Shown here in pieces: positions 13,996 to 16,547 of a stretch of DNA of 16,547 bases. The notes beneath the pieces were generated by a model. It was not told where the DNA came from, searched no databases, and was given only the letters and a program-made list of their open reading frames with translations. Every line of letters starts with the position of its first letter. Positions within the stretch are counted from its first letter, which is position 1. A program made the position numbers and the translations under genes. Source of the DNA: Bacteroidales bacterium (lineage in GTDB: Bacteria; Bacteroidota; Bacteroidia; Bacteroidales; Muribaculaceae); assembly GCA_014800065.1 (NCBI GenBank), contig JAAVGX010000067.1, positions 1-16,547 on the forward strand. The letters are read 5' to 3'.

Positions 13996-15339
13996 ATGAA
14001 AGGTCGTCTTTCTCTTCTATATTTCCTACAGTTTGGTGTGTGGGGTTGCTACCTCACCTGTTTCGGGCAATTACTCGGAGCAGGTGGACTCGGATCTGAT
14101 ATTGCTTGGTTTTACGCCGCAATCGGACTCGTGTCCATTCTCACACCATCGCTGTTTGGGCGATTGGCCGACCGACTGGGCCGACCGGAACGTCTGCTGG
14201 CCCTGTGCCACCTCTGTGCCGCCTTTGTCATGCTGGCTATGTGGCGATATGGTATGACACATGCCACTCTTGAATTCCGAGTGTTCTATCCCCTATACCT
14301 CCTGTTCTTGGCATTATATATGCCCACGATGGCTCTGGCCAACACCTCCACCTTCGGACTGCTCACACAGTCGGGACGCAGCCCCGTCTCCGATTTTCCA
14401 TCCATTCGAATTTGGGGAACGGTTGGGTTTGTGGCCGCCATGTGGTTCGTCAATTCCGCTTATTGGTTCGACGGTACTTTCGGATTCACTTTCAGCGACT
14501 CCGGAAGCGCTGCCCATGCTCGATTCCAATATAATGCCATGCAGTTATTGTGCAGCGGGGTGATAGGATTAATCACCGCTCTATATGCTACCACTCTGCC
14601 CCGACTTAAACAGGATTGCTCTCAGAAGGCTCGGACTCAACCGCTGGGGTCATCGCTCAAAACAATGTTCTCCTGCAATGGTGTTCCCGTATTTCTATTC
14701 TTCGTCATTCTTTCGGGAGTATGCCTCCAAATATCCAACGGCTTCGCAACACCATATCTCAACCATTTCCTCGGCATTCCCCAATACTCTGACTCTCTCG
14801 CCTCCGGCAACACCACAATGCTATTCTCTCTTTCGCAAATCTCCGAGGCCTCTTGTGTCCTTCTGGTAGGTATTGCCCTCAAGTGGCGTGGTATTCGTTG
14901 GGTCTATGCATTCGGACTCCTGGCCTGGGCGCTTAGGTTCCTGATGCTCGGTATAGGCAATCCCTCCGATGGCTTATGGCTTCTTATCGGTTCTATGCTA
15001 ATCTACGGAATTGCATTCAACTTCATCACCATCGCCGGACACCTCTACATCCAGCAGGTTGCTCCCTCAAATATGAAAGGGTTCGCACAAGGGTTGATGA
15101 TGTTCATGAGTAATGGAATCGGCGCAACTTTCGGTACACTCGCTGCCGGAAGCATCGTAAACAACTGGTGCCGGTGGCAAATGGTAACAATTCCCGGCTC
15201 CGACTCATCCATGCAACTGTTCATGGGCGACTGGCAATGGCCTTGGCTTATCTTCACCGCCTATGCAGCCGGAGCTGCCATCCTTTGGCTGATATTCTTC
15301 CGCCAAAAACAAAATACAATAGACAGCAAAAATACATAG
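13996..15339 (+). CDS. MFS permease, nucleoside:H+ symporter (NupG/XapB) type
   Basis: A 447-residue inner-membrane protein with about twelve hydrophobic helices. GRLADRLGRPERLL (55-68) is the MFS loop 2-3 motif. SIRIWGTVGFVAAMW (136-150) and the ALANTSTFGLL stretch (114-123) fit the nucleoside:proton symporter family. The start ATG lies 13 bases after the receptor stop, within a duplicated TTCTGATGA (13977-13985 and 13991-13999). The gene ends in a strong terminator at 15371-15407. Transport of nucleosides is the family expectation; sugar or other substrates are possible, and the pairing with a TonB receptor leaves the real ligand open. Confidence 0.85.
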   Translation: MKGRLSLLYFLQFGVWGCYLTCFGQLLGAGGLGSDIAWFYAAIGLVSILTPSLFGRLADRLGRPERLLALCHLCAAFVMLAMWRYGMTHATLEFRVFYPLYLLFLALYMPTMALANTSTFGLLTQSGRSPVSDFPSIRIWGTVGFVAAMWFVNSAYWFDGTFGFTFSDSGSAAHARFQYNAMQLLCSGVIGLITALYATTLPRLKQDCSQKARTQPLGSSLKTMFSCNGVPVFLFFVILSGVCLQISNGFATPYLNHFLGIPQYSDSLASGNTTMLFSLSQISEASCVLLVGIALKWRGIRWVYAFGLLAWALRFLMLGIGNPSDGLWLLIGSMLIYGIAFNFITIAGHLYIQQVAPSNMKGFAQGLMMFMSNGIGATFGTLAAGSIVNNWCRWQMVTIPGSDSSMQLFMGDWQWPWLIFTAYAAGAAILWLIFFRQKQNTIDSKNT

Positions 15340-15370
15340 ATTCAAAAAAGATTGTGATAGGTTAATTTTC

Positions 15371-15407
15371 TCACGTCGGGCGCATTAACTGCCCGGCGTG
15401 ACTTTTT
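15371..15407 (+). terminator. Rho-independent terminator after the permease
   Basis: TCACGTCGGGC (15371-15381) pairs with GCCCGGCGTGA (15391-15401) in an 11-base stem with one G-T wobble and a 9-base loop, followed by CTTTTTC. It begins 31 bases after the permease stop codon and ends the receptor-permease transcript. Confidence 0.9.
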
Positions 15408-15448
15408 CTAACACAAGAGTGATATTTAATAACCAAAATGTCAATGTT

Positions 15449-15491
15449 CTCTTTGCCGCAGTGTTCCCCTGAGCCTCTGCTCGGGGCTTAG
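15449..15491 (+). repeat. Dispersed hairpin-forming repeat, copy 2
   Basis: Same element as 191-233 in opposite orientation on the map. Here CCCC pairs with GGGG and GAGC with GCTC around a CTCT loop, with one bulged T, so the fold is kept although several bases differ from copy 1. It lies about 110 bases after the permease stop, beyond its terminator, again in the sense orientation of the upstream gene. The non-coding stretch 15340-15692 contains this element, the terminator, a 9-base tandem repeat and the 3' end of a group II intron. Confidence 0.7.
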
Positions 15492-15541
15492 ACAAGGGAT
15501 TGGAGTTATTGGAGTAATTGGAATAATTCCTTTGCTTGTCT
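15490..15541. repeat. 9-base tandem repeat framed by inverted arms
   Basis: GGAGTTATT, GGAGTAATT and GGAATAATT stand head to tail at 15502-15528. AGACAAG (15490-15496) and its exact inverse CTTGTCT (15535-15541) frame the array. No function is apparent. Confidence 0.55.
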
Positions 15542-15602
15542 TGTTCTTAGGGCGGTTGCGGCTACCGCTATTTTCGTCGAGCTGGAGGCGGTGGGGGTTG
15601 CC

Positions 15603-15692
15603 ATCGAGTAGGTCGGGAAACGAAAGTTTTCTGACATACTTTCGTTTCCGTCCCTCTCACACCACCGTACGTGCCGTTCGGCATACGGCGGT
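15603..15692 (-). ncRNA. Group II intron domains V and VI
   Basis: Domain V occupies 15661-15692, directly after the maturase stop codon: 9 base pairs (ACCGCCGTA with TACGGTGGT), a 2-base CG bulge, 4 base pairs and a GAAC loop. It carries a CGC at its base, the triad type known from the IIC intron of Oceanobacillus iheyensis. Domain VI includes a perfect 12-base inverted repeat (15616-15627 with 15638-15649) and, nearer its base, GAG/CTC pairing that leaves an unpaired A at 15609. The catalytic core therefore looks intact on this side. Confidence 0.85.
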
Positions 15693-16547
15693 TTAATTTG
15701 TTTTCAAAGTGTGTCTAATCGTATAGTAGTCCAGACAACTGACTAAGCCCCTGCGTGTAAGTATATCTTTCGAGATTGCCCATGCTACGCAGGTTTTCCT
15801 TACCACCCATTCATATCGGTTGCCACAATAGGAGGTAAGGTTGGCTAAGTCGTCTCCAATACCAAGTTTGCGAAGTCCCCATGCACGCTTCCGTGAGGTT
15901 TTCCACTGTTTCCATATCACCTTACGCAACATCGTACGAAGATGTTCGTCTATCTTTTTCATCTTGCTTTTCATGGCTCCGATGGCAAAGTAGTTTATCC
16001 ATCCGCGTGTTACGGAGTTGAGCATTGTGATACGGTCTGTCATGGTGATACTCCACGAGCGTTTGCATAGATTCTTCAGCTTGCGTTGGAACTTCTCTAC
16101 GGAGGTTTCATGGGGTCGTGCCGTCCATTTCTTTGTTTGCAATGACTTGTAGAACCCAAATCCGAGGTATTTGAGTTTATTTGGTCGGCAGACATGGGTT
16201 TTGGTGGCGTTGACCTTTAGTCCGAGTTTCTGCTCTATCCATTTGGTTATGGTGTGCATCACTCGGTTGGCGCTCGCGCTGCTGCCTACTGCGATTACAC
16301 AGTCATCGGCATAACGTACATAACGCAGTCCTCGTTTTACCAGTTCTTTATCAAGTTCGTTGAGCATTACGTTACTCAGCAGGGGTGACAGATTGCCTCC
16401 CTGCGGGGTTCCGAGTTCTGTGGCTTCATATATGCCATTTTCCATTACTCCCGATTTGAGATACTTGCGTATCAGACTCTCGGTGTCGGGGTCGTGGATT
16501 ACTCTGCCTACATAGCTCATCAGCTTGTCCTGAGGTACATTGTCGAA
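15693..16547 (-). CDS. ltrA: Group II intron reverse transcriptase/maturase (partial, start outside window)
   Basis: The visible 284 codons lack the N-terminus: the reading frame stays open to the window edge, beginning FDNVPQDKL, which is the reverse transcriptase block with the first catalytic aspartate. An internal ATG at 16520 is therefore not the start. GTPQGGNLSPLLSN and the active-site YADD (RYVRYADDCVIAVGS) follow, then KLKYLGFGFY. The C-terminal maturase domain contains RGWINYFAIGAMKSKM and LRKVIWKQWKTSRKRAWGLRKLGI, the pattern of class C maturases. No HNH endonuclease domain follows, so DNA insertion would not depend on own second-strand cleavage. Visible catalytic residues are intact and the frame is unbroken. 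Confidence 0.93.
   Translation of the reverse strand, partial: FDNVPQDKLMSYVGRVIHDPDTESLIRKYLKSGVMENGIYEATELGTPQGGNLSPLLSNVMLNELDKELVKRGLRYVRYADDCVIAVGSSASANRVMHTITKWIEQKLGLKVNATKTHVCRPNKLKYLGFGFYKSLQTKKWTARPHETSVEKFQRKLKNLCKRSWSITMTDRITMLNSVTRGWINYFAIGAMKSKMKKIDEHLRTMLRKVIWKQWKTSRKRAWGLRKLGIGDDLANLTSYCGNRYEWVVRKTCVAWAISKDILTRRGLVSCLDYYTIRHTLKTN

Larger units (their letters stand above)
15603..16547 (-). mobile_element. Group II intron, 3' part (cut by the window end)
   Basis: The 3' half of a retroelement: reverse transcriptase/maturase, domain V, domain VI and the 3' splice site, all in order on the minus strand. Domain VI suggests that the intron ends in CCTACTCGAT at 15603, with the branch-point A at 15609, seven bases from the end. 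The downstream exon (15602 and lower) is non-coding. The 5' half and upstream exon are beyond the window. Maturase sequence and a CGC-containing domain V suggest class C (IIC), whose members usually insert after hairpins rather than into genes. Confidence 0.85.

Noticed and set aside
15552..15602. Protein-coding exon interrupted by the group II intron
   Set aside because: The downstream exon has no sustained open frame and is made of repeats and hairpin-like sequence; class C introns often sit between genes.

Overview
The window looks like chromosomal DNA from the phylum Bacteroidota, order Bacteroidales. The main reasons are a complete moxR-DUF58-bat (Bacteroides aerotolerance) gene cluster, several intergenic sites fitting the Bacteroidota promoter pattern (TTTG, 19-20 bases, then TAnnTTTG), AT-rich spacers without clear Shine-Dalgarno sites, and a TonB-dependent receptor. 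A gut Muribaculaceae-like genome is my best guess, but nothing in the sequence proves the family.

Left part (about 1-10,400, all on the minus strand). Reading in the direction of transcription, a promoter near 10,423-10,452 precedes a MoxR AAA+ ATPase, a 160-base spacer, a DUF58 protein, a membrane-anchored BatD/DUF4381-like protein, BatA and BatB (von Willebrand A domains with intact metal sites), BatC (TPR plus a long glutamine tract), BatD (Ig-like domains, one membrane anchor) and BatE (TPR, two membrane segments, SH3-like domain). From DUF58 to BatE the genes overlap by 4 bases or are 2-14 bases apart, so they are very probably one operon. MoxR-type ATPases with vWA partners are generally thought to act as chaperone or assembly machines at the cell envelope. 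Beyond batE lie a small helix-turn-helix protein with its own promoter and terminator, and a universal stress protein.

Middle and right part (10,545-15,410). A DUF4136-type lipoprotein with a terminator and a class I SAM-dependent methyltransferase are on the minus strand. The methyltransferase is divergent from a TonB-dependent receptor followed 13 bases later by a nucleoside:H+ symporter-type MFS permease, which ends in a strong terminator. The promoters of the two divergent units physically overlap. The receptor and permease could form one import route from the outer to the inner membrane, possibly for a nucleoside-like compound; this is inference from gene order.

Right edge (15,411-16,547). 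After an intergenic stretch with a structured dispersed repeat and a 9-base tandem repeat comes the 3' half of a group II intron on the minus strand: reverse transcriptase/maturase (cut by the window end), domain V, domain VI with a bulged branch-point A, and a predictable 3' splice site. The maturase most resembles the bacterial class C (IIC) type.

The least expected signals are non-coding: a 43-base hairpin-forming element present once at each end of the window, each time just downstream of a gene and in the sense orientation; a 45-base AT-rich repeat at 1.4 and 9.3 kb; the interlocked divergent promoters; and 19-base tandem repeats downstream of the methyltransferase. No tRNA, rRNA or CRISPR array was seen.
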